From Erwinia billingiae Eb661 (lineage in GTDB: Bacteria; Pseudomonadota; Gammaproteobacteria; Enterobacterales; Enterobacteriaceae), in the NCBI RefSeq assembly GCF_000196615.1, contig NC_014306.1:1612001-1676000 (forward strand): a DNA stretch of 64,000 nucleotides, in the 5' to 3' direction. Positions 9,474-19,325 of the stretch are shown here, piece after piece. The first letter of the stretch is position 1, and each line of letters begins with the position of its first letter. Below the pieces are notes generated by a model. It did no database searches and was not told the DNA's origin. It saw only the letters and a program-made list of their open reading frames with translations. A program made the position numbers and the translations under genes.

Positions 9474-10589
9474 ATGGCAACGCTGCTCAGACCTTTTTTG
9501 CAAGACCGCTTTTTGCATTTGTTAGTTCTGTTGGGCCTGATACTGGCCTTTTTTGCTCCATTCTCACTGCAGCAGCTTCCCCGGGCGGTTGACTGGCCGA
9601 CCATCATCACCCTGTGTGGCCTGCTGATGCTCACCAAAGGCATCGAAGCGAGTGGTTACTTCGATGTGCTGGGTCGCAGGCTGGTCAAACGCTTCCATCG
9701 CCAACGCACGTTGGCATTGTTCCTGATTGCCGCAGCCGCCTTGCTGTCGACCTTTCTGACCAATGATGTCGCCCTGTTTATTCTGGTGCCATTGACGCTG
9801 TCGCTGCGTCGCTACTCTACGTTACCCATCGCCAGGCTGATCATCTTCGAAGCGCTGGCCGTTAATGCCGGCTCGTTATTAACCCCCATCGGCAATCCGC
9901 AGAACATTCTGATGTGGCGCCACGGTGAGGCCGGATTCGCCGGTTTTGTCTGGCAGATGCTGCCGCTGGCGGCCGTGATGGTCGCCAGCCTGCTGCTGTT
10001 AACCGCACTCTGTTTTTCCGCCAGGAAAATTGAGCTGTCAGGTGAGCAGGACAGTCCGCAGTGGCAGCGCCCGTTGATGATCGCCAGTGTGATCCTGTAT
10101 GGGCTGTTTATCGTCGCGCTGGAGTTGGATCAGGCGATCTGGGGTCTGGCGTTGGTATTTGCGGTGTTTATGCTGATGGCGCGGCGGATTCTACTGAATA
10201 TCGACTGGAGTCTGCTGGCGGTCTTTATCGCGATGTTTATTGATGTGTTTTTACTGACGCGATTGCCCGCGCTGCAAAGCTCACTGCACCACATTACCCA
10301 GTTGTCCGCAGGAGGTCAGTATCTTCTGGCCATCGGATTGTCTCAGGCGATCAGTAATGTCCCGGCGACGATCCTGTTGCTGAGCAGCCTGCCTGCCACC
10401 ACGCTGATGGCCTGGGCCGTCAACATCGGTGGCTTTGGGCTGTTACCCGGCTCGCTGGCGAATCTGATTGCCCTGCGCATGGCAAAAGACCGCAGCATCT
10501 GGTGGCATTTCCATCTCTATTCGGTGCCGATGCTGGCCTGGGCGATGGCGGTAGGCTGGGGACTGCTTTTGATATTAAATGCGGTCTGA
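9474..10589 (+). CDS. ybiR: Putative anion/Na+ transporter YbiR
   Basis: An integral inner membrane protein of 371 residues, about 11 membrane segments, in the ArsB/NhaD (ion transporter) superfamily. The family pattern SLLTPIGNPQNILMW follows helix 4, and a second related pattern (AISNVPATILL) appears in the C-terminal half, as expected for the two inverted halves. Its substrate is unknown. It directly follows mntR, the same as in E. coli, which hints at a link with metals but does not show it. Confidence 0.9.
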   Translation: MATLLRPFLQDRFLHLLVLLGLILAFFAPFSLQQLPRAVDWPTIITLCGLLMLTKGIEASGYFDVLGRRLVKRFHRQRTLALFLIAAAALLSTFLTNDVALFILVPLTLSLRRYSTLPIARLIIFEALAVNAGSLLTPIGNPQNILMWRHGEAGFAGFVWQMLPLAAVMVASLLLLTALCFSARKIELSGEQDSPQWQRPLMIASVILYGLFIVALELDQAIWGLALVFAVFMLMARRILLNIDWSLLAVFIAMFIDVFLLTRLPALQSSLHHITQLSAGGQYLLAIGLSQAISNVPATILLLSSLPATTLMAWAVNIGGFGLLPGSLANLIALRMAKDRSIWWHFHLYSVPMLAWAMAVGWGLLLILNAV

Positions 10590-10712
10590 TCTGAGGAAAG
10601 TCTGAGTTCACACCGGCCGGTCGGCCATTAAATGCGTCAGGTTGCCTACTAGGGCTGTCTGGCGCTCTTTCCTGCCCTGATTTTCATCCTGTATAGTGTC
10701 GTAAAGCTGTGT

Positions 10713-10740
10713 TTGATTTTGTCAGTTTTCCTTCTATTGT
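10713..10740 (+). promoter_or_regulatory. Possible promoter of the efflux operon
   Basis: TTGATT and TATTGT with a 16-base spacer lie 57 bases before the first gene of the efflux operon. The match is moderate and no operator is recognised. Confidence 0.35.
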
Positions 10741-10796
10741 TAAGACAGCTTGAGTGACTTCAGGCCCGGTATGGGCTTCGCTAACTGATGAGAATT

Positions 10797-11942
10797 ATGG
10801 CTAATCAATCGAATAATGGGTCAGATGACGACCAGCGTCAGCAGGATGACAACCAGCAGCAGGACAACAACCCGCAACAGGACAATAACGAGCCACCCGA
10901 ACGTAAACGCCCCGGCAAAAAACCGCTGATTATTCTGGCGGTGGTGGTGGTGATAGCGATCGTTGTGGCGCTGTTCTTCTGGTTCACCACGCGCAATATA
11001 GAAACCACAGACGATGCCTTTACGGAATCGGATGCGATCACCATCGCGCCTAAAGCGTCCGGGTATGTCACCGAACTGCGGGTCAGAGATAACCAGCGGG
11101 TGAAAAAAGGCGATTTGCTGGTGGTGATCGATCCGCGTGACAACAAAGCGCAACGCGATCAGGCACAGGCACAACTCGGGCTGGCTGTCGCACAGCTTCA
11201 CCAGGCGCAGGCTTCACTGGAGCTTTCGAAGGTGCAGTATCCGGCGCAGAAAGATCAGGCCGTGGCCCAGCAGGCGAAAGCGCAGGCCAATTACATGAAC
11301 GCGCAGGAAGATTACCGGCGTCAACGCGGTGTCGATCCCCGTGCCACCTCGCAGCGTAATATCGATGCCGCCAATTCGCAGTTAAGAAGTGCGGCGGCTG
11401 AACTCGAAAGCGCCAAAGCGCAGGTCGAAGTCGCTTCGCAGATTAAACTGCAGATCCGTCAACAGGAAACCAATGTTGAGGCGCGTCAGCAGCAGGTCGA
11501 GCAGGCCCAGGCCCAGCTGAATACCGCCAATCTCAATCTCTCCTATACCGAAGTGCGTGCGCCTTATGATGGCTTCGTCACCAAACGTAATGTGCAGGTG
11601 GGGACGCTGGTTCAGGCGGGCACCGCACTGTTCTCGCTGGTGTCACCGGACGTGTGGATCACCGCTAACTTCAAAGAGTCGCAGCTGGAACGCATGAAGC
11701 CGGGCGACAAAGTCGATATCACCGTGGATGCCTGGCCGAATATGAAGCTGGAAGGGCACGTCGACAGCATCCAGATGGGATCGGGCTCGCGCTTCTCTAC
11801 CTTCCCATCGGAGAATGCCACCGGCAACTACGTGAAGATTGTGCAGCGCGTGCCGGTCAAAATCGTGATTGATAAAGGTCTGGATCCGAACAAGCCGCTG
11901 CCGCTGGGCCTGTCGGTTGAACCGAAGGTGACGGTGGAATGA
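10797..11942 (+). CDS. HlyD/EmrA-family membrane fusion protein
   Basis: The periplasmic adaptor of a tripartite efflux pump, 381 residues. The N terminus (residues 1-40) is very rich in Asn, Gln and Asp, then Lys/Arg, followed by one membrane anchor at about 43-63. A biotinyl-lipoyl domain comes next, then a long Ala/Gln-rich coiled-coil hairpin (about 105-235), then the beta-barrel domain with the LSYTEVRAPYDGFV pattern. I chose ATG 10797 over ATG 10788 because GAGA lies closer to it, but neither ribosome site is strong. The stop overlaps the next start by four bases (ATGA). Substrate cannot be inferred. Confidence 0.88.
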   Translation: MANQSNNGSDDDQRQQDDNQQQDNNPQQDNNEPPERKRPGKKPLIILAVVVVIAIVVALFFWFTTRNIETTDDAFTESDAITIAPKASGYVTELRVRDNQRVKKGDLLVVIDPRDNKAQRDQAQAQLGLAVAQLHQAQASLELSKVQYPAQKDQAVAQQAKAQANYMNAQEDYRRQRGVDPRATSQRNIDAANSQLRSAAAELESAKAQVEVASQIKLQIRQQETNVEARQQQVEQAQAQLNTANLNLSYTEVRAPYDGFVTKRNVQVGTLVQAGTALFSLVSPDVWITANFKESQLERMKPGDKVDITVDAWPNMKLEGHVDSIQMGSGSRFSTFPSENATGNYVKIVQRVPVKIVIDKGLDPNKPLPLGLSVEPKVTVE

Positions 11943-13507
11943 GTCACAGCGAAAGCTGGAAGCCGGCCAGCAATCCCTGGCTGGTCGCCATGACGGTGAC
12001 GCTGGCGGTGTTTATGGAAATCCTCGACACCACCATCGTCAACGTGGCGCTGCCGCACGTGGCCGGATCGCTCTCTTCCAGTTACGATGAATCCACCTGG
12101 GTTCTGACCTCTTACCTGGTGGCCAACGGCATCGTGTTGCCGATTTCGGCCTTCCTCAGCCGCATGTTTGGCCGCAAGCAGTTCTTCCTGATCTGCATCG
12201 TGATGTTCACCATCTGCTCCTTCCTGTGCGGCATTGCCACCGAACTGTGGCAAATCATCCTGTTCAGGGTGTTGCAGGGCTTTTTTGGCGGTGGTTTGCA
12301 GCCGGTACAGCAATCGGTGCTGTTGGATTACTTCAAACCGGAAGATCGCGGCAAAGCGTTTGGCCTCTCGTCGATTGCGATCATCGTGGCTCCGGTGTTG
12401 GGTCCGACGCTCGGCGGCTGGATCACCGATAACTACAGCTGGCGCTGGGTATTCTTTATCAATATCCCGGTGGGGATTTTCAGCGTGATGGCGATCTATC
12501 AGCTGCTGGAAGATCCGCCGTGGGAACGCAAATGGGCGAAAGGTAAGCTCAATATCGATTACATCGGTATCGGGCTGATTACGCTGGGCCTTGGCTGTTT
12601 GCAGGTGATGCTGGATCGCGGGGAAGATGATGACTGGTTCAGCTCGAACTTTATCATTACCTTTGCCGTGCTGACCGCCATCGGGCTGGTCGGTGCCGTT
12701 TACTGGCTGTTGTATGCCAAAAAACCGGTGGTGGATCTGCATGTCCTCAAGGACAAGAACTTTGCCGTGGCCAGCCTGCTGATGGCCGGGATGGCGGCCA
12801 TTCTGTACGGCAGTTCGGTGGTGATACCGCAGCTGGCGCAGCAGGATTTAGGCTACACCGCCACCTGGTCGGGGTTAGTGCTGTCGCCCGGCGCGGTGCT
12901 GATCGTGCTGTCGATCCCGCTGGTGCTGAAGCTGATGCCGATTATTCAAACCCGGTGGATCATTGCCTTTGGCTTTACCTGCCTGTTTGTCTCCTTTGTC
13001 TATTCGGCAACGCTGACGCCCAACGTCGATTTCACCACGCTGGTGCTGATGCGCAGTGCGCAGACGATTGGGCTGGGATTCCTGTTTGTGCCGCTGACCA
13101 CCATCGCCTTTGTCACGATCCCGCAACGGCTTAACGCGGACGCCTCCGCGTTGTTTACCATGTGTCGAAACGTCGCGGGCTCTATCGGCATTTCGCTGTC
13201 AACGGCGATGATCACCGAACGCGCGCAGGTGCGCAGCGCCAATATGGTGCATAACATGTCGCCGCTGAATGAGCCGTTCAATCTGACCGTCGAGCGCTGG
13301 GCGCAGGGCGTCCGGGATTTCACCACGGCGGTGGGCGATCCGGTCACCATTGCCACCGGACAGTTGTATAAAGAGATGATTGCTCAGGCGCGTATTCTGG
13401 CCTATGTCGACGTCTTTATGGGCCTCAGCCTTGTCGCCCTGATCCTCATTCCATTTTGTTTACTACTTTCGCCGATTAAGAGCGAGGGCAGTGCTGGAGC
13501 ACACTGA
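11939..13507 (+). CDS. DHA2-family (EmrB/QacA-like) drug efflux permease
   Basis: A 14-segment major facilitator of 522 residues that would export drugs by proton antiport. The DHA2 motif near segment 1 is visible (LDTTIVNVALPHVAGSL), as are the loop-2 motif (FGRKQFF) and motif C in segment 5 (APVLGPTLGGWITD). It sits between the adaptor and the outer membrane channel genes with a four-base start overlap and a one-base gap, so all three are one operon. This arrangement matches EmrAB-type pumps carrying their own outer membrane factor. Substrate is unknown. Confidence 0.92.
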   Translation: MSHSESWKPASNPWLVAMTVTLAVFMEILDTTIVNVALPHVAGSLSSSYDESTWVLTSYLVANGIVLPISAFLSRMFGRKQFFLICIVMFTICSFLCGIATELWQIILFRVLQGFFGGGLQPVQQSVLLDYFKPEDRGKAFGLSSIAIIVAPVLGPTLGGWITDNYSWRWVFFINIPVGIFSVMAIYQLLEDPPWERKWAKGKLNIDYIGIGLITLGLGCLQVMLDRGEDDDWFSSNFIITFAVLTAIGLVGAVYWLLYAKKPVVDLHVLKDKNFAVASLLMAGMAAILYGSSVVIPQLAQQDLGYTATWSGLVLSPGAVLIVLSIPLVLKLMPIIQTRWIIAFGFTCLFVSFVYSATLTPNVDFTTLVLMRSAQTIGLGFLFVPLTTIAFVTIPQRLNADASALFTMCRNVAGSIGISLSTAMITERAQVRSANMVHNMSPLNEPFNLTVERWAQGVRDFTTAVGDPVTIATGQLYKEMIAQARILAYVDVFMGLSLVALILIPFCLLLSPIKSEGSAGAH

Positions 13508-13508
13508 C

Positions 13509-15062
13509 ATGAACGTTTATCTTCCTTTTTTGCGTTCGCGGCTTAGCGCGGTGGTGGCCACGCTGGCCCTGTCTGCCTGCTCGGTCGGGCCTGATTATCA
13601 GGCGCCGAAGCCGTCAACGCCTGCGGCCTTTAACAGCATCAAAAACGACAGCGGCTCCAATCCCCAGGCCAGCGCCACCAACGCCAACTGGTGGAAATCG
13701 TTTAACGATCCGCAACTTGACAGCCTGATCGACCGGGCCATTGCCGGCAATCTGAGCCTGCAGCAGGCGGTACTGCGTATTGCCGGTGCGCGTCAGCAGC
13801 TGAATCAGGCGCGCGGTGCGTGGTATCCCTCGGTCAATGCCAACGCCTCGGCGAAACGCGAACAGCTGGGCCTGAAGGGCGAGCTGGAGTCCAATGGCGT
13901 CTATGATCAGGCCGATAATGTTGATCCGCAGGTCAGCTCGGCGCTGAACGGCCTGACCAAGCCGGTGGCGCTCTACCAGGGCAGTTTTGATGCCTCCTGG
14001 GAGCTGGATCTGTGGGGCAAAGTCCGGCGTCAGGTCGAAATGGCCGATGCTCAGCAGCAGGAGTCGGTCGAAAGCCGCAACGATGCGCTGGTGTCGCTGG
14101 AAGCCGAAGTGGCGAGAACCTATTTGCAGCTGCGTGGCGCGCAGTCCGTCAGCCAGACCTTGCAAACGCAGATCGATGTTGCTCAGCAGACGTTTGAGCT
14201 GACGCAAAGCCAGCAGCGTAATGGCCTGGCGCCGCAAATGGACGTGGAAAATGCCCGCGCGCAGTTGAATTCGCTGCGAGCCCAGCTGCCGCAATACGAG
14301 TCGCAGGTCCATCAGGCCCTGAACGGTCTGGCGGTGCTGATCGGTAAGCCGCCGGGCGCCCTCGACGCAGAGCTGATCGCCAGTAAACCTTTACCGCCGC
14401 TGCCGAAAGTGGTGCCGGTCGGTTTGCCGTCGACGCTGGCCAGAAGGCGACCTGACGTGCGTCAGGCGGAAGCGAAGCTGCATGCCGCCACCGCCAATAT
14501 CGGCGTCTCGGTGGCGCAGCTGTTCCCGGATTTGTCACTGACCGGGCAGTTTGGCATGCGTAACTCGGATATCAGCTATCTGGATAACTGGAGCAGCAAT
14601 TTCTACAGCTTCGGGCCATCGGTATCGATTCCGATTTTCCAGGGCGGCAGATTGATTTCCAGCGTCAAGCTGGCCCGAGCGGATCAGGCCAGTGCCGCGT
14701 TAGGTTACCGTCAGACGGTGCTGACGGCGCTTCAGGACGTGGAGAATGCGCTGGTCAGCTACCGTACCGATCAGCAGCAGGTGGAAGGGCTGGATCGAAC
14801 TGTCGAGGCAATGCAGAACGCCTTCGACCTGGCCAGCGACAGCTACAAACAGGGGCTTTCAACCTTTATTGACGCGTTGGATGCGCAGCGTCAGCTGGCA
14901 CAGGCCAAGCAGCAGGCCGCCCAGGCCCGCGTGCAGAGCAGCCTGGATCTGGTTGCGTTGTATAAGGCGCTCGGCGGCGGCTGGGAGCTTTATCAGAACG
15001 TGAAGATGCCGGACTATTCGGTATTCGGCCCGGCGGAGAGCGCCGACAAGCCGATTAATTAA
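13509..15062 (+). CDS. NodT-family outer membrane efflux lipoprotein
   Basis: The outer membrane channel of the pump, 517 residues. The signal sequence ends in a lipobox (LSAC, Cys24). Two repeats of the OEP domain follow, with the family patterns GPDYQAP near the start and RPDVRQAEAKLHAATANIGV in the middle. The ATG at 13509 starts one base after the stop of the permease gene, so translation is probably coupled. An in-frame GTG at 13491 would overlap the permease end and spoil the signal peptide. Homologs usually work with an EmrAB-like pair, as here. Confidence 0.9.
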   Translation: MNVYLPFLRSRLSAVVATLALSACSVGPDYQAPKPSTPAAFNSIKNDSGSNPQASATNANWWKSFNDPQLDSLIDRAIAGNLSLQQAVLRIAGARQQLNQARGAWYPSVNANASAKREQLGLKGELESNGVYDQADNVDPQVSSALNGLTKPVALYQGSFDASWELDLWGKVRRQVEMADAQQQESVESRNDALVSLEAEVARTYLQLRGAQSVSQTLQTQIDVAQQTFELTQSQQRNGLAPQMDVENARAQLNSLRAQLPQYESQVHQALNGLAVLIGKPPGALDAELIASKPLPPLPKVVPVGLPSTLARRRPDVRQAEAKLHAATANIGVSVAQLFPDLSLTGQFGMRNSDISYLDNWSSNFYSFGPSVSIPIFQGGRLISSVKLARADQASAALGYRQTVLTALQDVENALVSYRTDQQQVEGLDRTVEAMQNAFDLASDSYKQGLSTFIDALDAQRQLAQAKQQAAQARVQSSLDLVALYKALGGGWELYQNVKMPDYSVFGPAESADKPIN

Positions 15063-15143
15063 CCTTCATGTCCGAACGCTGAAGTTTACCAGCGTGTTCA
15101 TGGCGAGCTGAAAGCCATTAAACTGAACTAAAGACAGTGGAAA

Positions 15144-15175
15144 GGGTGGCGGTGTATTCGCCGCCCCTTTTTTTT
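15144..15175 (+). terminator. Terminator after the efflux operon
   Basis: An 8-bp stem with one G-U pair (15144-15151 with 15159-15166) ends in eight Ts. Confidence 0.8.
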
Positions 15176-15227
15176 GGCATAATGCGCGCTGGTTCACATA
15201 CTCACATCGCAAACGAAAGGCAATCCT

Positions 15228-16820
15228 GTGCTAGTTTCCAGCAACGTCACCATGCAGTTTGGCAGTAAGCCGCTGTTCGAAAACATCTCTGTCAAATTTG
15301 GCGGCGGCAACCGCTATGGCCTGATCGGTGCCAACGGTAGCGGCAAGTCCACCTTTATGAAAATCCTCGGTGGGGATTTGGTTCCTTCTGCCGGCAACGT
15401 ATCGCTCGATCCTAACGAACGCATCGGTAAGCTGCGCCAGGATCAGTTCGCCTTCGAAGAGTTTTCCGTGCTGGATACGGTGATCATGGGCCACGGCGAG
15501 CTGTGGGCAGTGAAAGAAGAGCGCGACCGCATTTATGCGTTGCCAGAAATGACCGAAGAAGACGGCTATAAAGTGGCCGATCTGGAAGTCAAATATGGCG
15601 AAATGGACGGTTACACCGCAGAAGCCCGCGCTGGCGAACTGCTGTTAGGCGTGGGGATTCCGCTGGAGCAGCATTACGGCCCAATGAGCGAAGTGGCACC
15701 CGGCTGGAAGCTGCGTGTGTTGCTGGCGCAGGCCCTGTTCTCCAACCCGGAAATCCTGCTGCTCGACGAACCGACGAACAACCTGGACATCGATACCATT
15801 CGCTGGCTGGAGCAGGTGCTGAACGAACGTAACAGTACCATGATCATCATTTCGCACGACCGTCACTTCCTGAACATGGTCTGCACCCATATGGCCGATC
15901 TGGACTATGGCGAGCTGCGCGTTTATCCGGGCAACTATGATGAATACATGACCGCGGCAACGCAGTCACGTGAGCGTCTGCTGTCTGAGAACGCCAAGAA
16001 GAAAGCGCAGATCAACGAACTGCAGTCTTTCGTCAGCCGCTTCAGCGCCAACGCCTCGAAGTCCCGTCAGGCGACCTCCCGTGCCAAGCAGATCGACAAG
16101 ATCAAACTGGATGAAGTGAAAGCCTCCAGCCGTCAGAACCCGTTCATTCGTTTTGATCAGGACAAGAAGCTGTTCCGTAATGCGTTGCAGCTTGAGTCAC
16201 TGACCAAGGGATTCGATCAGGGTCCGCTGTTCAAGAACGTTAACCTGCTGCTGGAAGTCGGCGAGAAGCTGGCCATTCTGGGCCCGAACGGTATCGGTAA
16301 AACCACGCTGCTGAAAACGCTGGTCGGTGAATTGCAGCCGGATAACGGTGAAGTGAAATGGTCTGAGAATGCCCGTATCGGCTATTACGCACAGGATCAT
16401 GCTCACGACTTCGCCAACGATCTGAACGTGTTCGACTGGATGAGCCAGTGGAAGCAGGAAAGCGATGACGAGCAGGCTGTGCGTGGCATCCTCGGTCGTC
16501 TGCTGTTCAGCCAGGACGACATCAAAAAGCCCGCTAAAGTGCTGTCCGGTGGTGAGAAAGGCCGCATGCTGTTTGGTAAGCTGATGATGGAAAAACCAAA
16601 CGTGCTGATCATGGATGAACCGACCAACCACCTGGATATGGAATCCATCGAAGCGATCAATATGGCGCTGGAGATGTATGAAGGCACGCTGGTGTTCGTT
16701 TCCCATGACCGTGAATTCGTCAGCTCGCTGGCAACCCGCGTGATCGAAATGACGCCAGGCAAATTCAACGATTTCACCGGTAACTACGAAGACTATCTGC
16801 GCAGTCAGGGCATCAACTGA
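15228..16820 (+). CDS. ybiT: ABC-F family ATPase YbiT
   Basis: A cytoplasmic ATPase of 530 residues with two ABC domains and no membrane part. Members act on ribosomes. Walker A motifs are GANGSGKST (about residues 34-42) and GPNGIGKTT in the second half; both halves end in DEPTNNLD or DEPTNHLD. The linker (about 235-300) is Lys/Arg-rich, as in the ABC-F family. The start is a GTG at 15228, which gives exactly the E. coli length; no ATG fits. It is a single-gene unit with terminators on both sides. Confidence 0.95.
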   Translation: MLVSSNVTMQFGSKPLFENISVKFGGGNRYGLIGANGSGKSTFMKILGGDLVPSAGNVSLDPNERIGKLRQDQFAFEEFSVLDTVIMGHGELWAVKEERDRIYALPEMTEEDGYKVADLEVKYGEMDGYTAEARAGELLLGVGIPLEQHYGPMSEVAPGWKLRVLLAQALFSNPEILLLDEPTNNLDIDTIRWLEQVLNERNSTMIIISHDRHFLNMVCTHMADLDYGELRVYPGNYDEYMTAATQSRERLLSENAKKKAQINELQSFVSRFSANASKSRQATSRAKQIDKIKLDEVKASSRQNPFIRFDQDKKLFRNALQLESLTKGFDQGPLFKNVNLLLEVGEKLAILGPNGIGKTTLLKTLVGELQPDNGEVKWSENARIGYYAQDHAHDFANDLNVFDWMSQWKQESDDEQAVRGILGRLLFSQDDIKKPAKVLSGGEKGRMLFGKLMMEKPNVLIMDEPTNHLDMESIEAINMALEMYEGTLVFVSHDREFVSSLATRVIEMTPGKFNDFTGNYEDYLRSQGIN

Positions 16821-16851
16821 TTTCGACTCAGAACTGACAGAACGCAACAAG

Positions 16852-16873
16852 GGGACCTTCGGGTCCCTTTTTT
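16852..16873 (+). terminator. Terminator after ybiT
   Basis: A 6-bp stem closed by a TTCG tetraloop (16852-16867) is followed by six Ts. Its T-run overlaps the end of the converging diguanylate cyclase gene. Confidence 0.85.
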
Positions 16874-18434
16874 ATTGGGTTGCGTGCAGTTCTCCCATCT
16901 CAACCCGGTTTTTACCGGACATTTTCGCCTGGTACAGCGCCTTATCGGCCTGACCAATCAACGCATGGCGTGAGTTTTCCGGCAGGCCACCCTGCATTAC
17001 GTGGACGCCAATGCTGATGGTGACGATTTTAGCCGCGTGCTGGCTATTCTGATGGGGGATGGCCATGGCCGCCACCGATTCAAGGGCTGAGCGGGCAAAG
17101 CGCAGGGCGCCTTCACCCTCGCAGTCTGGCAGGATCACCGCAAACTCTTCGCCGCCGTAACGGGCGATCATATCGTCCGACCGGTGTGACACCTGCAGTA
17201 GCGCATCACCGACGCGTTTCAGGCAGTCATCGCCGGACAGGTGCCCATAGGTGTCGTTGAAGTTCTTAAAGGAGTCGACATCAATCATCAGCAGCGCCAG
17301 CGGTTTTCGCAGCTTATTGGCGCGTTCCATCGCCCGATCCAGATAGAGGTCAAACTGTCTGCGATTCGCTAACCCGGTCAGGCTGTCTACCAGTGCCAGC
17401 GTTTGCAGCGTGCGGTTCATGCTGGTGAGCTGTTCACGCACCTGAGCCAGTTCGGCCTGATCGCGGATATTCTGGCTAAGATTGCGCAGCAGGAAATAGC
17501 CCAGCACAAAAATCGCCAGCAGCAGCAGACAGCAGAGGATCAGATAGATCAGCAGGTCGGTAAACCAGGCGTGAACCAGCTGCTTACGATCGTAACCGAC
17601 GGTCACCACCAGCGGATAACGTTTGAGGCTGGCATAGCCAAACACCCGTTCCACGCCGTCTAATGCCGACTTATAGGTTGCGGTCCCATTCGGCGAGGTT
17701 TTAAGCAGATCGGTAAATAACGGGCTATTGGCAATATTGCGGTTGATGGTGCTGTCAGGGAAGGGACGGGCGTAAAGGATAGTGCCGTTATTGACGATCA
17801 GCGCAATTAAACCTCGCTCGCCAAGATTGTAATAGCCAAATATCTGCCGGAAATAGTCGATGCGCAGGGTCGCCAACAGCACGCCACGGAAGGAGCCATC
17901 GCTATTATTCAGCCGCATGGAAACCGGAATAATCAATGCGCCGGTAGTGCGGCTACGGATCACCTCACTGATATGCACGCCGGGATCGGTATGCTGCTGA
18001 TGATAGCGAAAGTATTCACGATCCTGATTGTTGCTGTGCTGCTTTAGCGCGCCTTCTGACGTCACCACCCAGTTGCCCTGACTGTCATACACAAACAGCC
18101 CGTGCAGCTGTGGCAGTGACGCCTTGCGATCGGTAATCAGCGAACGCAGGTATTCCTGCCGCTCTTTATCCAGACCCACCAGGGTAATGCGATCGCGCAG
18201 ATCCTGTAAGGTCAGTTCGACCTGCAAAAAGGAGTCTTCCGCCTGTCGGGAAACGGATTGCGACAGGTTGCGCGCATCGTTTTGCGTCTCGTCGACCATC
18301 CGTTCCCAGGTGTTGAACACCACCCAGGCCGTGACCATCACCACTGCACCACCAATCACCAGCAGAAAGACAATCAGCATCTTTCTCAGGTTGAGCAGGT
18401 TGACGTCTGGCTGTGGACGGGGCTCCGCGGTCAT
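16872..18434 (-). CDS. Membrane diguanylate cyclase with periplasmic dCache-like sensor
   Basis: Predicted to make the second messenger cyclic di-GMP from two GTP. The 520-residue protein has a membrane segment at 18-40, a periplasmic sensor region of about 250 residues (dCache-like, with a VYDSQGNWV strand pattern), a second membrane segment at 291-316, a short coiled linker, and a GGDEF domain at about 345-515. The active site is GGEEF at 427-431, and a complete inhibitory I-site RSDD (418-421) stands five residues before it. I start at ATG 18434, ten bases after AAGGAG; a TTG two codons upstream is closer. No EAL domain. E. coli has other genes between ybiT and moeB, so this is an insertion relative to that order. 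The signal sensed is unknown. Confidence 0.88.
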   Translation of the reverse strand: MTAEPRPQPDVNLLNLRKMLIVFLLVIGGAVVMVTAWVVFNTWERMVDETQNDARNLSQSVSRQAEDSFLQVELTLQDLRDRITLVGLDKERQEYLRSLITDRKASLPQLHGLFVYDSQGNWVVTSEGALKQHSNNQDREYFRYHQQHTDPGVHISEVIRSRTTGALIIPVSMRLNNSDGSFRGVLLATLRIDYFRQIFGYYNLGERGLIALIVNNGTILYARPFPDSTINRNIANSPLFTDLLKTSPNGTATYKSALDGVERVFGYASLKRYPLVVTVGYDRKQLVHAWFTDLLIYLILCCLLLLAIFVLGYFLLRNLSQNIRDQAELAQVREQLTSMNRTLQTLALVDSLTGLANRRQFDLYLDRAMERANKLRKPLALLMIDVDSFKNFNDTYGHLSGDDCLKRVGDALLQVSHRSDDMIARYGGEEFAVILPDCEGEGALRFARSALESVAAMAIPHQNSQHAAKIVTISIGVHVMQGGLPENSRHALIGQADKALYQAKMSGKNRVEMGELHATQ

Positions 18435-18571
18435 AAACAAAACGCTCCTTTAGTACCGGCATTAACTCGCCTAACTATAGTGGCTGCGGGTAAAGGGCGT
18501 TGTTTTAACTGTGGAAAAAGAGCAGAAGTGGGCGCTTAGTAGCAAAAACGCCCAACAAGCAGAGGAAAATA

Positions 18572-19324
18572 TCAGTGACCGCAGACCTCACAGGCCGGAT
18601 CTTTCGCCACCTTCATTTCGCGGAATTGCAGCGTCATCGCGTCATACATCAGCAGTTTTCCCGGCACCGGGTTGCCAAAGTCGCTCAGCACGCGAATCGC
18701 TTCCATCGCCTGCAGCGAGCCAATCACCCCGACCAACGGCGCCATCACGCCTGCTTCGACGCAGCTGAGCGTGGCATCGCCAAACAGGCGGCTGATGCAG
18801 CGATAGCAGGGTTCATCCTGCTGCCAGCGAAAGACGGCGATTTGCCCTTCCATACGGATGGCTGCGCCCGACACCAGCGGCGTTTTGCTGGCGTAACACA
18901 GCCGGTTTAGCTGTTCACGGGTGGCCACATTATCGGTACAGTCCAGCACCACATCCTGCTGGCCAATCAGCTCAGCCAGTTGCGCATCATCCAGCTGCTG
19001 GTTGATGGCGTCGAGGCGGATATGCGGGTTGATCTGGCTTAACTGCTGGCGGGCAGAATCGACTTTCGCCTGGCCAATCGCACTGTCGCGATGCAAAATT
19101 TGCCGCTGCAGATTGGAGAGCGAAACCGTGTCGAAATCGAGCAGCGTAAGCTGGCCCACGCCAGCGGAAGCGAGGTAGGGCGCGGCGGCACATCCCAGCC
19201 CGCCCAGTCCGACAATCAGCGCTTTAGCGGCTTTCAGCTTCTCCTGGCCGTCAAAGTCAAAGCCGCGCAGCACAATCTGGCGATTGTAGCGCAGGCTCTC
19301 TTCGTCGCTGAGTTCAGGCAGCAT
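18572..19324 (-). CDS. moeB: Molybdopterin-synthase adenylyltransferase MoeB
   Basis: Activates the C terminus of MoaD by adenylation so that it can receive sulfur for molybdopterin synthesis. It is 250 residues of the ThiF/E1 family. The ATP-binding loop GLGGLGC is at 39-45, and two zinc-binding pairs are visible, C173/C176 (CYRC) and C245/C248 (CEVC). The ATG at 19324 lies one base after the moeA stop (TGACATG), so translation is coupled. An open frame continues upstream but overlaps moeA and has no homology. Confidence 0.96.
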   Translation of the reverse strand: MLPELSDEESLRYNRQIVLRGFDFDGQEKLKAAKALIVGLGGLGCAAAPYLASAGVGQLTLLDFDTVSLSNLQRQILHRDSAIGQAKVDSARQQLSQINPHIRLDAINQQLDDAQLAELIGQQDVVLDCTDNVATREQLNRLCYASKTPLVSGAAIRMEGQIAVFRWQQDEPCYRCISRLFGDATLSCVEAGVMAPLVGVIGSLQAMEAIRVLSDFGNPVPGKLLMYDAMTLQFREMKVAKDPACEVCGH

Positions 19325-19325
19325 G

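Noticed and set aside
11828..12742. 304-codon minus-strand frame across the efflux adaptor and permease genes
   Set aside because: It spans a real gene boundary in antisense and looks like a low-complexity Arg/Gln/His product.
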